This document shows, piece by piece, positions 32,065 to 40,343 of a stretch of 40,350 nt of DNA. The stretch lies in the NCBI GenBank assembly GCA_041749475.1, contig JBGTBD010000016.1:1-40350 (forward strand), given 5' to 3'. The notes beneath the pieces are model-generated. The model was not told the DNA's origin. It worked only from the letters and a program-made list of their open reading frames with translations, and ran no database searches. The translations under genes and the position numbers were made by a program. The number at the start of each line of letters is the position of its first letter. Positions within the stretch are counted from its first letter, which is position 1. Source of the stretch: JBGTBD01 sp041749475. Lineage in GTDB: Bacteria > Pseudomonadota > Alphaproteobacteria > Rickettsiales > UBA998.

Positions 32065-32190
32065 AGAATTCCTTTAAGAAACTGCGTGTTTTATCGTTCG
32101 AAATGTCATGGCACAGCTTCCTGCCCGATGCAACCGCTTTATATCGAAAAACCGCTATTTTTTACTGATGGGCCAAGGGTTGTGGCGGGT

Positions 32191-32994
32191 TTAGAGCGCA
32201 GCTCCCCGCCCCCGCAATCCACGCACCAGCAAACTGGCCATGAAAAACACCCCCGCCGTCGCCGCGATCGCCGGTGAAACGGGCAGGTCATACTGGAACG
32301 CGGCCTTGATTCCCACTGCCACCGCCATCAGCGAAACAATGGCACTCCCCACCGCCATCCCTACAGGCGAATGACTGAAACTCCGCGCTGAAGCCGCCGG
32401 GATGATGAGCAAGGCACTGACCAGCAGCACTCCCATGAAATGCACCCCCGCCGCGACTACGACCGTCATCAACAACATGAAGAACAGCCGCGCCTCGGTC
32501 ACTTTCACCCCCTCTGCCGCCGCAAGGTCGGGATGCATGGTGACCAGCAGCAGCTTATTCCACTGCCACGCCAAAAGCACAGGTACGACCACAGCCATCC
32601 CGCCGAGCAGAAGAAGATCATCCTCCGTAATGGTCAATATATCGCCGAACAGGTAATCATAGATCTGCACCTGCGACACCTGCGCGAGGCTGACCGCGAT
32701 GACGCCGAGCGCCAGCAACACGTTGGTAAGAATCCCCAGCAATGCATCCTGCGGCAGGAACGCTGTGCGCTCCAGCCACAGCATCAACAGCGCCACCAGC
32801 ACCGCGACGCCCAGCATCCCCGCCATCATGGGCAGTCCCGCCATCAGGCCGATGGCGATGCCGAGGATGGTACTATGCGCCAGCGCGTCACTGAAGAACG
32901 CCATCCGCCGCCACACCACGAAACAGCCCACAGGCGCGGTGAACAGCGCCGTCGCAGCACCGCCGAGTAATGCAAACAGGAGAAAATCATCCAT
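32191..32994 (-). CDS. znuB: Zinc ABC transporter permease ZnuB
   Basis: A 267-residue ABC-3 family permease with about eight membrane segments. Family features are FALLGGAATALFTAPVGCFVVWRRMAFFSDALAHSTILGIAIG at the N-terminus and HFMGVLLVSALLIIPAASARSF in the second half. With ZnuC it would move zinc (less likely manganese) inward across the inner membrane. The start at 32994 (MDDFLLFAL) overlaps the znuC stop by eight bases; a longer frame to 33261 is a shadow of znuC. No binding protein gene (znuA) or zur is in the window. Confidence 0.9.
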   Translation of the reverse strand: MDDFLLFALLGGAATALFTAPVGCFVVWRRMAFFSDALAHSTILGIAIGLMAGLPMMAGMLGVAVLVALLMLWLERTAFLPQDALLGILTNVLLALGVIAVSLAQVSQVQIYDYLFGDILTITEDDLLLLGGMAVVVPVLLAWQWNKLLLVTMHPDLAAAEGVKVTEARLFFMLLMTVVVAAGVHFMGVLLVSALLIIPAASARSFSHSPVGMAVGSAIVSLMAVAVGIKAAFQYDLPVSPAIAATAGVFFMASLLVRGLRGRGAAL

Positions 32995-33745
32995 GGTTGC
33001 AATGCTCCCCGTGCTGATGGGGTTTCTCTGGGATAGGGTCATGCGTGTGGGTATGGCTGTGATGATAGGTCGCCAGCACATCGGCGATATTCTCACCGAA
33101 CAACTGCGTGAACGCCTTGTCGCCGACGATGCTTTCCGGCTGCCCCGAACAGCAGATATGATGGAACAGGCAGATGACCTTACTTGACGAACGCATGACG
33201 AGATGCAGGTCATGACTGACGAGGATGACCGCACATTGCCGCTCGGCATGGATGGCGTCAATGAGTTTATAAAGCTGAATCTGCCCGGAAAAATCGAGAT
33301 TCTGCGCCGGTTCGTCCAGCACCAGTACTTCCGGGTTCCTGAGCAGCGCCCGCGCCATCAGCATCCGCTGCATCTCCCCGCCGGAAAGCACATGGATACT
33401 CTGGCGGGAAAGATGGGAAATGCCCACCTCCTCCATCACGCGGATGAGAGCATCCGGCGTAGCGCCCGTGCCAAGCTTCAAAAACGCTTCCACCTGCATG
33501 GGAATCAGCGGGTTGAGGGGAAGCTTCTGCGGCACATAACCGAAACGCACGGGCCGCGCGAAGGTAATCGTACCGGAATCAGGCTTCCGCAATCCCAGTA
33601 TCACGCGCAGCAGCGTCGTCTTCCCCGCCCCGTTCGGGCCGATAATGGTGATCTTCTCATGCGCGCCGATGTCAAGATCGAGACCATCCAACACAGCCTT
33701 CTCCCGCTCACGGACAACGACATTCTGTAAGGTGATGAGACTCAT
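32987..33745 (-). CDS. znuC: Zinc ABC transporter ATPase ZnuC, His-rich tail
   Basis: A 252-residue ABC ATPase. Walker A is GPNGAGKTT (about 36-44), the signature is LSGGEMQR and Walker B is VLVLDEPAQNLDF. The switch His is in LVSHDLHLV, and the FHHICCSGQPE that follows is typical of ZnuC. Residues 228-252 are a histidine-rich tail (HHSHTHTH, then HQHGEHCNHG), common in zinc-uptake ATPases and probably a metal sensor or store. It is coupled to znuB by an eight-base overlap. Confidence 0.93.
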   Translation of the reverse strand: MSLITLQNVVVREREKAVLDGLDLDIGAHEKITIIGPNGAGKTTLLRVILGLRKPDSGTITFARPVRFGYVPQKLPLNPLIPMQVEAFLKLGTGATPDALIRVMEEVGISHLSRQSIHVLSGGEMQRMLMARALLRNPEVLVLDEPAQNLDFSGQIQLYKLIDAIHAERQCAVILVSHDLHLVMRSSSKVICLFHHICCSGQPESIVGDKAFTQLFGENIADVLATYHHSHTHTHDPIPEKPHQHGEHCNHG

Positions 33746-33771
33746 GCGTTTACGACCTTCTCACTATTCCT

Positions 33772-33838
33772 GTCATTCCCGCGCAAGCGAGAATCCAGTG
33801 CGTGTGGTGACATGGATACCCGGTTTCGCGGGTATGAC
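33772..33838. repeat. Palindromic intergenic repeat, copy 2
   Basis: Inverted arms at 33772-33796 and 33814-33838 share the GTCAT-CCCGCG pattern of the copy at 17624-17697. The arms have changed in step at several places, so the hairpin shape is partly kept. It lies upstream of znuC, between it and the end of the outer-membrane protein gene. Confidence 0.8.
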
Positions 33839-33874
33839 AAGTAGGAATCTACCGGCTCAGCGGACACCCGCCAA

Positions 33875-33906
33875 TAAAAAAGGGGCGGATCACTGACCCA
33901 CCCCTT
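33875..33906 (-). terminator. Rho-independent terminator of the outer-membrane protein gene
   Basis: On the minus strand a GC-rich stem (GGGG at 33904-33901 against CCCC at 33885-33882, with one mismatch inside) is followed by a run of T (33881-33876). It lies about 25 bases past the stop of the beta-barrel protein gene. Confidence 0.75.
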
Positions 33907-33928
33907 TGCATATCATATCGTCCGGGGA

Positions 33929-34579
33929 CTAGAATGCGAAACGTGCATTCAACTCCACGTTATGCGTTTGGTATTCATATTCCAAGCCACCGAGCGGGCC
34001 CTGGATGGAGGGGTCGGACGTACCGAAGTAACGGTAGCCGAGACCGATGGTGGTGTTACGCACGGTTTCCGGTGCGTAGGCCACGCCGACCATACCCTGA
34101 TAGGCGAAATTGGTGTCTGCATCATCCACGCCGAGCGCAGGTGCATCGAGACGAACGCGGGCAACCCCAACCCCACCGCCGACATACGGGATGAGTTGCG
34201 TGCCGGTGTCGAGGTCATAGAAACCGTTGACCATGAACGCGTTGGAGCGCACATCGTCCCCCGTGCTCAGACCACCGATGGTATCGACGTCATTGGTACG
34301 GTACGCGTATTCGAGTTCGAAGCGCAGGGCATCGAAGAACGTCCCCGTATTGCCGGGCTTGTAGCCGAGCGACGCACCGCCGCCCCAGCCGGATTCAAAG
34401 TTGATATCACCCACGTTCGCGCCATTGATGCTGGCGTCGGACTCGGACGTGAAGGGCACGAAGCCTTGCAGACCGATATACCAATGCGGCCAGCGATTCA
34501 TCTGGTGCGGGGTTTCAGCGGCCGCGCTGAACGCGAAGGAAGCAACGGAAACCGAAGCGAGAAGAAGCAATTTTTTCAA
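33929..34579 (-). CDS. Outer-membrane beta-barrel protein (OmpA/MSP-like fold)
   Basis: A 216-residue outer-membrane protein. A signal peptide (about residues 1-21, ending FSAAAE) is followed by alternating strands: WYIGLQGFVPF, GGASLGYKPG, ALRFELEYAYRT, LIPYVGGGVGVARV, NTTIGLGYRYFG. The end VELNARFAF has the C-terminal Phe that the BAM complex recognises. The strand count suggests an 8-stranded barrel like the OmpA-type or rickettsial surface antigens. The start is a TTG at 34579, chosen because GGAGG lies five bases upstream and the signal peptide then begins with LKKLLLL. Function unknown. A terminator follows. Confidence 0.85.
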   Translation of the reverse strand: MKKLLLLASVSVASFAFSAAAETPHQMNRWPHWYIGLQGFVPFTSESDASINGANVGDINFESGWGGGASLGYKPGNTGTFFDALRFELEYAYRTNDVDTIGGLSTGDDVRSNAFMVNGFYDLDTGTQLIPYVGGGVGVARVRLDAPALGVDDADTNFAYQGMVGVAYAPETVRNTTIGLGYRYFGTSDPSIQGPLGGLEYEYQTHNVELNARFAF

Positions 34580-34745
34580 AGTATCCTCCAATGACGAGTG
34601 TTATTTCTCAGGTGAGATGGAGTCGTTTTAGCAAGAAAGTTAACGTTCGACAATCAAAGTTTAGTGGTCAACTTCGGAGAATGTAATTTATCTTGACGTC
34701 CCCGCCCCATTTGATGTTTTTAGGTGACAGCCCAAACGACCCGCT

Positions 34746-34829
34746 GCCCGCGTGGTGAAATGGTAAACACTGCGGACTTAAAATCCGTTGCCTCACGGCT
34801 TGTCGGTTCAAGTCCGACCGCGGGTACCA
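34746..34829 (+). tRNA. tRNA-Leu (anticodon UAA)
   Basis: An 84-base class II tRNA. The acceptor stem GCCCGCG (34746-34752) pairs with CGCGGGT, with discriminator A and CCA encoded. The anticodon loop CTTAAAA carries TAA (reads UUA), with a long variable arm TTGCCTCACGGCTTG and T loop TTCAAGT. The AT-rich DGQHR island begins directly after it. Confidence 0.96.
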
Positions 34830-34835
34830 GACTTA

Positions 34836-34860
34836 GGTTTGAGACTTTTTAGCTCAAACC
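34836..34860. terminator. Hairpin between tRNA-Leu and the DGQHR gene
   Basis: An 8-bp stem GGTTTGAG / CTCAAACC (34836-34843 and 34853-34860) surrounds the stop of the DGQHR gene. The plus-strand loop is T-rich. Neither side has a long T run, so termination is possible but weak. Confidence 0.45.
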
Positions 34861-36156
34861 ATATAAGCGCTTTAAATCCCTATATAGGTCAGATTGAACG
34901 CTTTCCCCAGATCTGCCGCCATATTTACCACCTTTTTGAAAAAGATCCCGTGCACCCGCATCGCTCAGTTTTGAGAAATACTGAAGTATATTACTCTCAA
35001 ATCGATCAGGAGTGTCTTTTATCAAAGGATAAATATCTTTAATGAGACGCAGATATGCGCCTATGCCAGTGGTTTTGCATAAAATGTTCTTATAATAATA
35101 TGAGGAATAAATATATTCATTGTTGCGTTCAATTTTATTAGGCCAGCTGGATGGGTAAGCACGCTTGAGCGCTGAGAAATAATTTCTCATAAATACAGCT
35201 ATTACTTTAAAGTCGTCACCATTATTAAGGTAATCAATTAGCAAATCATTCCAAATTTTTGATTTAAAAACGTGATCCCTAAGGTGATCAACAAAAAAAG
35301 CTTGTGAAAAGAGTCCGTGCCCTTTGCCTAAAAGCTTTATCATCCCTTTAATAGGCGATTGATCATTATTATTTAAATGAACTGCTAGGTCATGCGCCAA
35401 ACGAATTTCATTTTCATACGATCCATCAGAAGCCGTCTGAGGAGTTGAACCAAAAATATCATAATATAAAGAACGATTTACGGGCTTCTGTGTAAAGTTG
35501 ACATCAGCAAAAATTTTACTTACTTCATGGATGTCAAAACCATATAAATAAGTTACAATAAACTCAAAATTTCCAACTTTCTCTTTTTTCTCACCGTCAG
35601 ACACAATTTTATTGAGTTCTTTAATGCCAATAAACCTATGCTGTCCGTCAACAATAAGAGTTATATTGGGGTTTCTGGGAATATAAAGTTTGCATAAGTT
35701 GCTGTTGCTACTATCTGGAATAAAGAAACAAGAAGCAAGTTGGCTAGTATAACTGGCTTCAATGATTTCCTCAGTTAATTCATTGGGGGAGACCACTTCA
35801 CTCAGTGAGTTAATGTCGTCGTCTTCATATGGACGATTATACAAGATAACAGAAGATGGAAATAGAGCCGGCGCTTCTCCCTCCCTATCTAAAGATTCAT
35901 TTAAGTACCTAACGATAGACTTGATTTTTTGAGGGTTAAGCTGACGTTGAAAAAACTCTTGGTTTGAAGCAGCAATATTTTTACTATCGTCACCGAATAC
36001 ACTATCTGTAGTCTTTTCTTTTCTTTCTGTAAGCTTATAAACTTGATCGAGTTCTTTAAATCTCATTTTTCCAGCAAATACAATTCCATTGTCTAACTGT
36101 TTGACTTGAATCATATCGAGAACGATGTACTTATCCATCATACTATTCGAAGACAT
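34849..36156 (-). CDS. DGQHR-domain protein (DndB-related)
   Basis: A 435-residue protein with the family's name-giving motif DGQHR at residues 170-174 (ITLIVDGQHRFIGIKEL). Also typical are FFQRQLNPQKIKSIVRYL near 68-85 and VNFTQKPVNRSLYYD. The family includes DndB, the regulator of DNA phosphorothioation genes, and many members in defence-gene neighbourhoods whose role is unknown. No dnd, restriction or other defence gene is in the window. The gene is strikingly AT-rich and lysine/asparagine/isoleucine-rich compared with its neighbours and sits against tRNA-Leu. It overlaps the membrane-protein gene upstream by 14 bases, so the two make an operon. Function unknown; family assignment is firm. 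Confidence 0.85.
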   Translation of the reverse strand: MSSNSMMDKYIVLDMIQVKQLDNGIVFAGKMRFKELDQVYKLTERKEKTTDSVFGDDSKNIAASNQEFFQRQLNPQKIKSIVRYLNESLDREGEAPALFPSSVILYNRPYEDDDINSLSEVVSPNELTEEIIEASYTSQLASCFFIPDSSNSNLCKLYIPRNPNITLIVDGQHRFIGIKELNKIVSDGEKKEKVGNFEFIVTYLYGFDIHEVSKIFADVNFTQKPVNRSLYYDIFGSTPQTASDGSYENEIRLAHDLAVHLNNNDQSPIKGMIKLLGKGHGLFSQAFFVDHLRDHVFKSKIWNDLLIDYLNNGDDFKVIAVFMRNYFSALKRAYPSSWPNKIERNNEYIYSSYYYKNILCKTTGIGAYLRLIKDIYPLIKDTPDRFESNILQYFSKLSDAGARDLFQKGGKYGGRSGESVQSDLYRDLKRLYGLS

Positions 36157-36673
36157 TTTTCTTCTCTTTTACATTTACATTAAGGCTGGCTTTGTCTCTT
36201 AAATAACTTTCACTTAATAAGCTAAGCTCCGTTCTCAATTCTTCAACATCTTTAGCCAAGCTGTCGCGAATTGTTTTTTTAATAAGATCTTGCAAGTTTG
36301 ACTCAATTCTTCCTTGAATAGAGTCTTCAATTGCATCATGGTTTCTCCACATAACGAACGCACCGTACGCTAAAAATGCTGTAAAAAGAGCTATCAAAAG
36401 AGTTGAGACGTATAAGACAGAATCAAATAAACTCTTTTTATCATTAGCCACTGCAATTCTCAGGTCTGCTAATTTAGATTCTAAGGACGCCAAATCAGCA
36501 GCTATAGGAGAAAACTTTGAGTCAGCTGATGAAGATGTTGGGCTTATTTTGAGAGTCGTTTTGTCCGCCTTACTTTTATGGCTATCAGCGCATAAAGAAA
36601 TTTGAGCTGAAAAAACCATAGCCATAAACAAAAAAACGCCAAAAAATTTCAAATTTTTTTTATCGGAGAACAT
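36143..36673 (-). CDS. Small membrane protein partner of the DGQHR gene
   Basis: A 176-residue protein with an N-terminal hydrophobic segment (FFGVFLFMAMVFSAQISLCA, probably a signal peptide) and a Ser/Thr/Lys linker. A second membrane helix follows (VLYVSTLLIALFTAFLAYGAFV, about residues 85-107). The last 65 residues are charged and helical (IESNLQDLIKKTIRDSLAKDVEELR), likely a coiled coil in the cytoplasm. No family recognised. The layout suggests a periplasm-facing head, one helix and a cytoplasmic rod. The start is taken at 36673; a frame to 36727 adds 18 residues. It shares its AT-rich composition and a 14-base overlap with the DGQHR gene downstream. Confidence 0.7.
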   Translation of the reverse strand: MFSDKKNLKFFGVFLFMAMVFSAQISLCADSHKSKADKTTLKISPTSSSADSKFSPIAADLASLESKLADLRIAVANDKKSLFDSVLYVSTLLIALFTAFLAYGAFVMWRNHDAIEDSIQGRIESNLQDLIKKTIRDSLAKDVEELRTELSLLSESYLRDKASLNVNVKEKKNVFE

Positions 36674-36741
36674 AAAAATCCAAGCATTATTATGCAGGAA
36701 TATCCTACCATTAGTGGCGTAAGGCAACTTAAAAATTTAAA

Positions 36742-37800
36742 TCACTCCAAATCCATACTACCCTGCAACTCCTTCGTCGAAACCGGCTTCTGCACGATGG
36801 CACAGTACCAGCCAAGTCCGTCATACTCCTGATACCCCATCGTCTGTGCGAAGGCAACGACGTTGCCTTTTTCGTCGATGTAATTGCCCTTTTTCTTCCC
36901 CTCGCTATGCAGGGCGAACTGGGTGAAGAGGTCGTCACGCGCCGAGGTGGCGATGATGCGCATCTGGTTGTCGAGCAGCATAACGCGCGTACGCGTCCAT
37001 TCCTCGTCACTCAACGTCGGCTCGTCCTCGACGATGGAGCGGGATTGTTCCGGCCAGTCGAACACGACGCCGAGCACGCCGAGTATCTCTCCGTTGGCCT
37101 CCCCCTCGTCCCGTACCGCCGTGGCGTAGATAGCGACGGGAAGATTATTATGCTGTGGGTTATAACTCACATCATCGACCACATACTGATCGCCCGAGCG
37201 TGTGAGCAGCGATTCGGTGAACCATTTCTGACGACTGACATCGGAGCCGACGGCATTGGGGAATTTCGACGGTTCGGAAACCGCGATGATGGTCCCCTTC
37301 TTATCGACCAGCGCCAGGTTCAGGTAAATCGAATAGAACCGGTTGATGACGCCGAGGCGCTTCTGCGCGTACTGCACATTGGCCGGGCTGGGGTCTTTCA
37401 ACGCGGTATAGAACGCATTATCCGTCGCCCACCAGCGCACATCCGCCGTCCGCTCGAACAGGTTACGTACGATAAGCTGCACCAGCGTCTGCGACATTTC
37501 GGAAAGGCGGTTGCCCTCAAGATCATCCACCAGATTATTGACAATGTTACGCCCTTGCTCAATCTTGCTGAGCACGACCTTACGGAATTCAAGCGAGTTG
37601 CCGGAGGCCTGTTTCGCGAGCTCTTTGACTTCTGAGGCGACGACGGTGAAGCCCCTGCCCGCATCCCCCGCCCGCGCCGCTTCGATGGTCGCGTTCAGTG
37701 ATAGCAAATTGATTTGCCCGGCGATGCGCTCATTCACCATCGCGAATTTCTCCACGTCACCGGCGACGTTGGACATAATTAGCTGCATCCTGCGGGGCAT
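36742..37800 (-). CDS. Soluble chemoreceptor-like protein: signalling hairpin followed by Cache-like domain
   Basis: A 352-residue protein with no membrane segment. Residues 15-75 carry a short methyl-accepting signalling hairpin with the conserved tip (INLLSLNATIEAARAGDAGR, around 30-49, then GFTVVASEVKELAKQ). A helix follows, and then at about 115-345 a Cache-like sensor domain (FYSIYLNLALVDKKGTIIAV, then KWFTESLLTRSGDQYV, GVLGVVFDWPEQ and WYCAIVQKPVS). The usual receptor order is the reverse, with the sensor first and in the periplasm. The start at 37800 has GGAG upstream. Whether it meets CheA/CheW or acts alone is unknown; the sensor would be cytoplasmic. Confidence 0.85.
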   Translation of the reverse strand: MPRRMQLIMSNVAGDVEKFAMVNERIAGQINLLSLNATIEAARAGDAGRGFTVVASEVKELAKQASGNSLEFRKVVLSKIEQGRNIVNNLVDDLEGNRLSEMSQTLVQLIVRNLFERTADVRWWATDNAFYTALKDPSPANVQYAQKRLGVINRFYSIYLNLALVDKKGTIIAVSEPSKFPNAVGSDVSRQKWFTESLLTRSGDQYVVDDVSYNPQHNNLPVAIYATAVRDEGEANGEILGVLGVVFDWPEQSRSIVEDEPTLSDEEWTRTRVMLLDNQMRIIATSARDDLFTQFALHSEGKKKGNYIDEKGNVVAFAQTMGYQEYDGLGWYCAIVQKPVSTKELQGSMDLE

Positions 37801-37943
37801 GATTCACTCCTGTGATCTGAAAAGTAATATTCAAGATAATCGAAGACGTTACCATTCCCAATAAAAAAACGCGGCACATGGCATGGGGAAAAGAAAATAT
37901 ATGTAGCCGCAACAAATTGTGGCCAATGCGCCAGTCTAAAACG

Positions 37944-39107
37944 CTATTGCCCGGCCAGTTTACGCGCCTCGTCCAGCGCACTGCTGCGATCCCGTCCTTT
38001 GACAAGCGACACGGCGCGGATCACCCCGCGCGCCACTTCCCACGAAGTGGAACGCTCCAACTCGCCCAGCAGCACATCCAGCCTCAGCAACCGTTGCCGC
38101 TGTTCGTCGATGACGGATTCCTGTGCTTCTATTTTGTGATTCAACATCTGCAATTGCGCATCCCGATCAGCGATGACGGCTTGCATATGCCGGGCCTGCA
38201 ACAGCATGGCATTCAGGCGCTCCAACTCCGGCTGATCCGCCACATGCAACGCTCCGGCCAGAAGCGTCAGTAACTCCCCTTGCGCGGACTGCGCGTCACG
38301 CATCACCTCCACCATATCGTAAAGTTCCAGTATCCCTTGCACTTCGTGCGGCAGGGTAATCCGCTCGGTCAATGGCGTCGCGCCGGAGGCAAGATCAAGC
38401 AATGACTGCGCCACCGGGTGTGGATTTTCCTCCTTGCGGGAGCGGTGCAGCGCGGGCTCAATGAATGCACGGACATCTGCTTCCGGTGGCAACGTCAAAT
38501 CATCCATCCCCGCCGCCTGTAACGCGCCGAGCAGCCGCTGCGTCACCGCCCAGGGGTCGTTCACCACATCATGATAGGCCACGAATATGGGTGCGCGTTT
38601 GCCCAGCATCGCGTTCAACGCATGGGCTGTGTATGCCTGCCACAGCGCCATCCCCGCCACGAACGGGATGGCGTTTCGCTTCTCCAGCGACACCGCCACC
38701 TCTTCCGGCGGACGGTAGACGAAAACACAAACCGCATCCGGCAGTAGCGCAAGCGTTTCCTCCAGCGTCAGACACTGGCGCGGGTCTTTAAGGACGCAGG
38801 GCGCATCCGTCGGTAATTTACGCAACACGTCATGTAGCGCGCGGCGGAACACCGCGCGGGCCTCGTCTTCCAGCGTATCGGGATTCCACTCGCTGATGCG
38901 GCTCCACGTCGCCCCTTGCGAATCCAGCAAGGTATCGTTGATGGCAATGAGGTCGGCACGCTCCCAGAACCCCTTGGGGTTTTCTTCCGATGCACCGATA
39001 AGCTCTTCCGGCTCCCCCACACTCGCGCCCATCAGATTGATGAGCCGCGTCACCGTGGACGTGCCGGAACGGTGCGGACCAATGACGAGGATAGGGCGGC
39101 TGGACAT
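37944..39107 (-). CDS. Sulfotransferase-family protein with C-terminal coiled coil
   Basis: A 387-residue protein. The N-terminal 240 residues have the sulfotransferase fold: the 5'-phosphosulphate loop VIGPHRSGTSTVTRL at 7-21, and the 3'-phosphate region DAVCVFVYRPPEEVAVSLEKR. The PAPS donor would thus be used to sulphate an unknown acceptor, possibly a sugar. After residue 260 the chain becomes helical with a probable coiled coil (about 290-350). The reading is in frame from ATG 39107. It lies 38 bases after the gloB stop on the same strand. A surface-polysaccharide role is only a guess. Confidence 0.82.
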   Translation of the reverse strand: MSSRPILVIGPHRSGTSTVTRLINLMGASVGEPEELIGASEENPKGFWERADLIAINDTLLDSQGATWSRISEWNPDTLEDEARAVFRRALHDVLRKLPTDAPCVLKDPRQCLTLEETLALLPDAVCVFVYRPPEEVAVSLEKRNAIPFVAGMALWQAYTAHALNAMLGKRAPIFVAYHDVVNDPWAVTQRLLGALQAAGMDDLTLPPEADVRAFIEPALHRSRKEENPHPVAQSLLDLASGATPLTERITLPHEVQGILELYDMVEVMRDAQSAQGELLTLLAGALHVADQPELERLNAMLLQARHMQAVIADRDAQLQMLNHKIEAQESVIDEQRQRLLRLDVLLGELERSTSWEVARGVIRAVSLVKGRDRSSALDEARKLAGQ

Positions 39108-39145
39108 CCGTTCAGGTTACAACAATCACCACAGATTGCAATAAA

Positions 39146-39943
39146 CTAGAAGGCATCCTTCATCGCACGGATAGCGGTGAAAGCCGCCAGCTCATCCGCC
39201 CCAAATTTCTGGAAGTTCGGTAGATGGCAGCGGAGGAAGGGGTTACACGCCACCTCATCCGCCAATGTCCCCGGCAGACTGGGCATCCCCGCCGCGCGAA
39301 GCGCCGCAACCTGCTCCAGCTTGGCGTGCAGCGCCGTATTCTCCGGCTCCACCGTCAGCGCGAAACGTCCATTGGCTTCGGTATATTCATGCCCGCAACA
39401 GAAGCGCGTGTCGCCCGGCAACGCTGCGAGCTTCTTCAGGCTGGTAAGCATCTGCTCTGCCGATCCCTCGAACAAACGCCCACAGCCAAGCGAGAACAGC
39501 GTATCCCCCGTAAACAGTAATGTGAGCGACGGGATATGATACGCAATGTGTCCGGACGTATGGCCGGGGATGAACATCACCTCCGCATCCACCGACCCGC
39601 AATGCACCCTGTCCCCCTCCTGCACCGGAATGGCAACGGAAGGAATCCGCTCGCGATCCCCCATGAACGCGGCCACCAGTGCGCCCGTGCGCTGAACCAG
39701 CCGTTTATTCCCGCCGACATGGTCGGCATGGTGATGGGTATTGAGGATGATATCGAGCGTCCAGCCTTTTTGATCAAGTACCGAAAGCACCGGCTCCGCA
39801 TCTGAAGCGTCGATAACGGTAGTGAACTCCCGCGCCACCTCATGCAGCAGGTAGATATAATTATCCTGCCGCGCGGGAATGGCGACCAGTTGGAATCCTT
39901 CGGCAGGAGACAGTAGATCGAAATAGGGTGATTTATCCGACAC
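39146..39943 (-). CDS. gloB: Hydroxyacylglutathione hydrolase (glyoxalase II)
   Basis: A 265-residue metallo-beta-lactamase-fold enzyme that hydrolyses S-lactoylglutathione to lactate and glutathione, the second step of methylglyoxal detoxification. The metal ligands are H70, H72, D74 and H75 in THHHADH, H128 in PGHTSGH, D147 in FTGDTLF and H185 in CCGHEY. The C-terminal HCHLPN-type segment (FLRCHLPNFQKFG) is typical of glyoxalase II. It overlaps the upstream small gene by 11 bases, and the sulfotransferase gene follows. Confidence 0.95.
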   Translation of the reverse strand: MSDKSPYFDLLSPAEGFQLVAIPARQDNYIYLLHEVAREFTTVIDASDAEPVLSVLDQKGWTLDIILNTHHHADHVGGNKRLVQRTGALVAAFMGDRERIPSVAIPVQEGDRVHCGSVDAEVMFIPGHTSGHIAYHIPSLTLLFTGDTLFSLGCGRLFEGSAEQMLTSLKKLAALPGDTRFCCGHEYTEANGRFALTVEPENTALHAKLEQVAALRAAGMPSLPGTLADEVACNPFLRCHLPNFQKFGADELAAFTAIRAMKDAF

Positions 39944-40343
39944 GTTGCTGCAGTTTTTCAGGACGCGTATAAAGATTCAATTCTTCGAGGATACGGCGGC
40001 GGATGGCGACACGGTCTTCCGCCGGGATGTCATAACGCTGCCCCAATTGCAGGTAATCATCATCCGACAGCGGCAGGTGGAATAGCACCTTATCGGACGC
40101 ACCTTCATCCAGCCCGAGAATATCACGCAGGACCACGCTGATACGCCGGTTCTTGCTCATCGCCTCGGTGATGATGCGCGCCGCCGTCACCATGCTTACC
40201 GCCAGCGTCTCCTCCTTCACATCCGCAATCCGTATCGGCGCAACGGTGCGGGAAGCTTGCGGTGCAGGCGCAGTTTCCACGGGCGACACCGTCGGTCCGA
40301 ATGCTTTACGGATGACAGGCGCAGTAGCGGGTTTTTCCGGCAT
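39933..40343 (-). CDS. Small unknown protein, possibly cut at the right edge
   Basis: A 136-residue frame beginning at ATG 40343, only seven bases from the window edge; no ribosome site is visible, and the frame stays open to the edge, so the true start may lie outside. The first 40 residues are Pro/Ala-rich and disordered. The remainder (TEAMSKNRRISVVLRDILGL, then VAIRRRILEELNLYTRPEKL) is helical. It overlaps gloB by 11 bases. No family recognised. Confidence 0.6.
   Translation of the reverse strand: MPEKPATAPVIRKAFGPTVSPVETAPAPQASRTVAPIRIADVKEETLAVSMVTAARIITEAMSKNRRISVVLRDILGLDEGASDKVLFHLPLSDDDYLQLGQRYDIPAEDRVAIRRRILEELNLYTRPEKLQQRVG

Noticed and set aside
32995..33261. N-terminal extension of znuB
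   Set aside because: It overlaps znuC; the Ser/Arg-rich reading is a shadow, and the permease starts at MDDFLLF.
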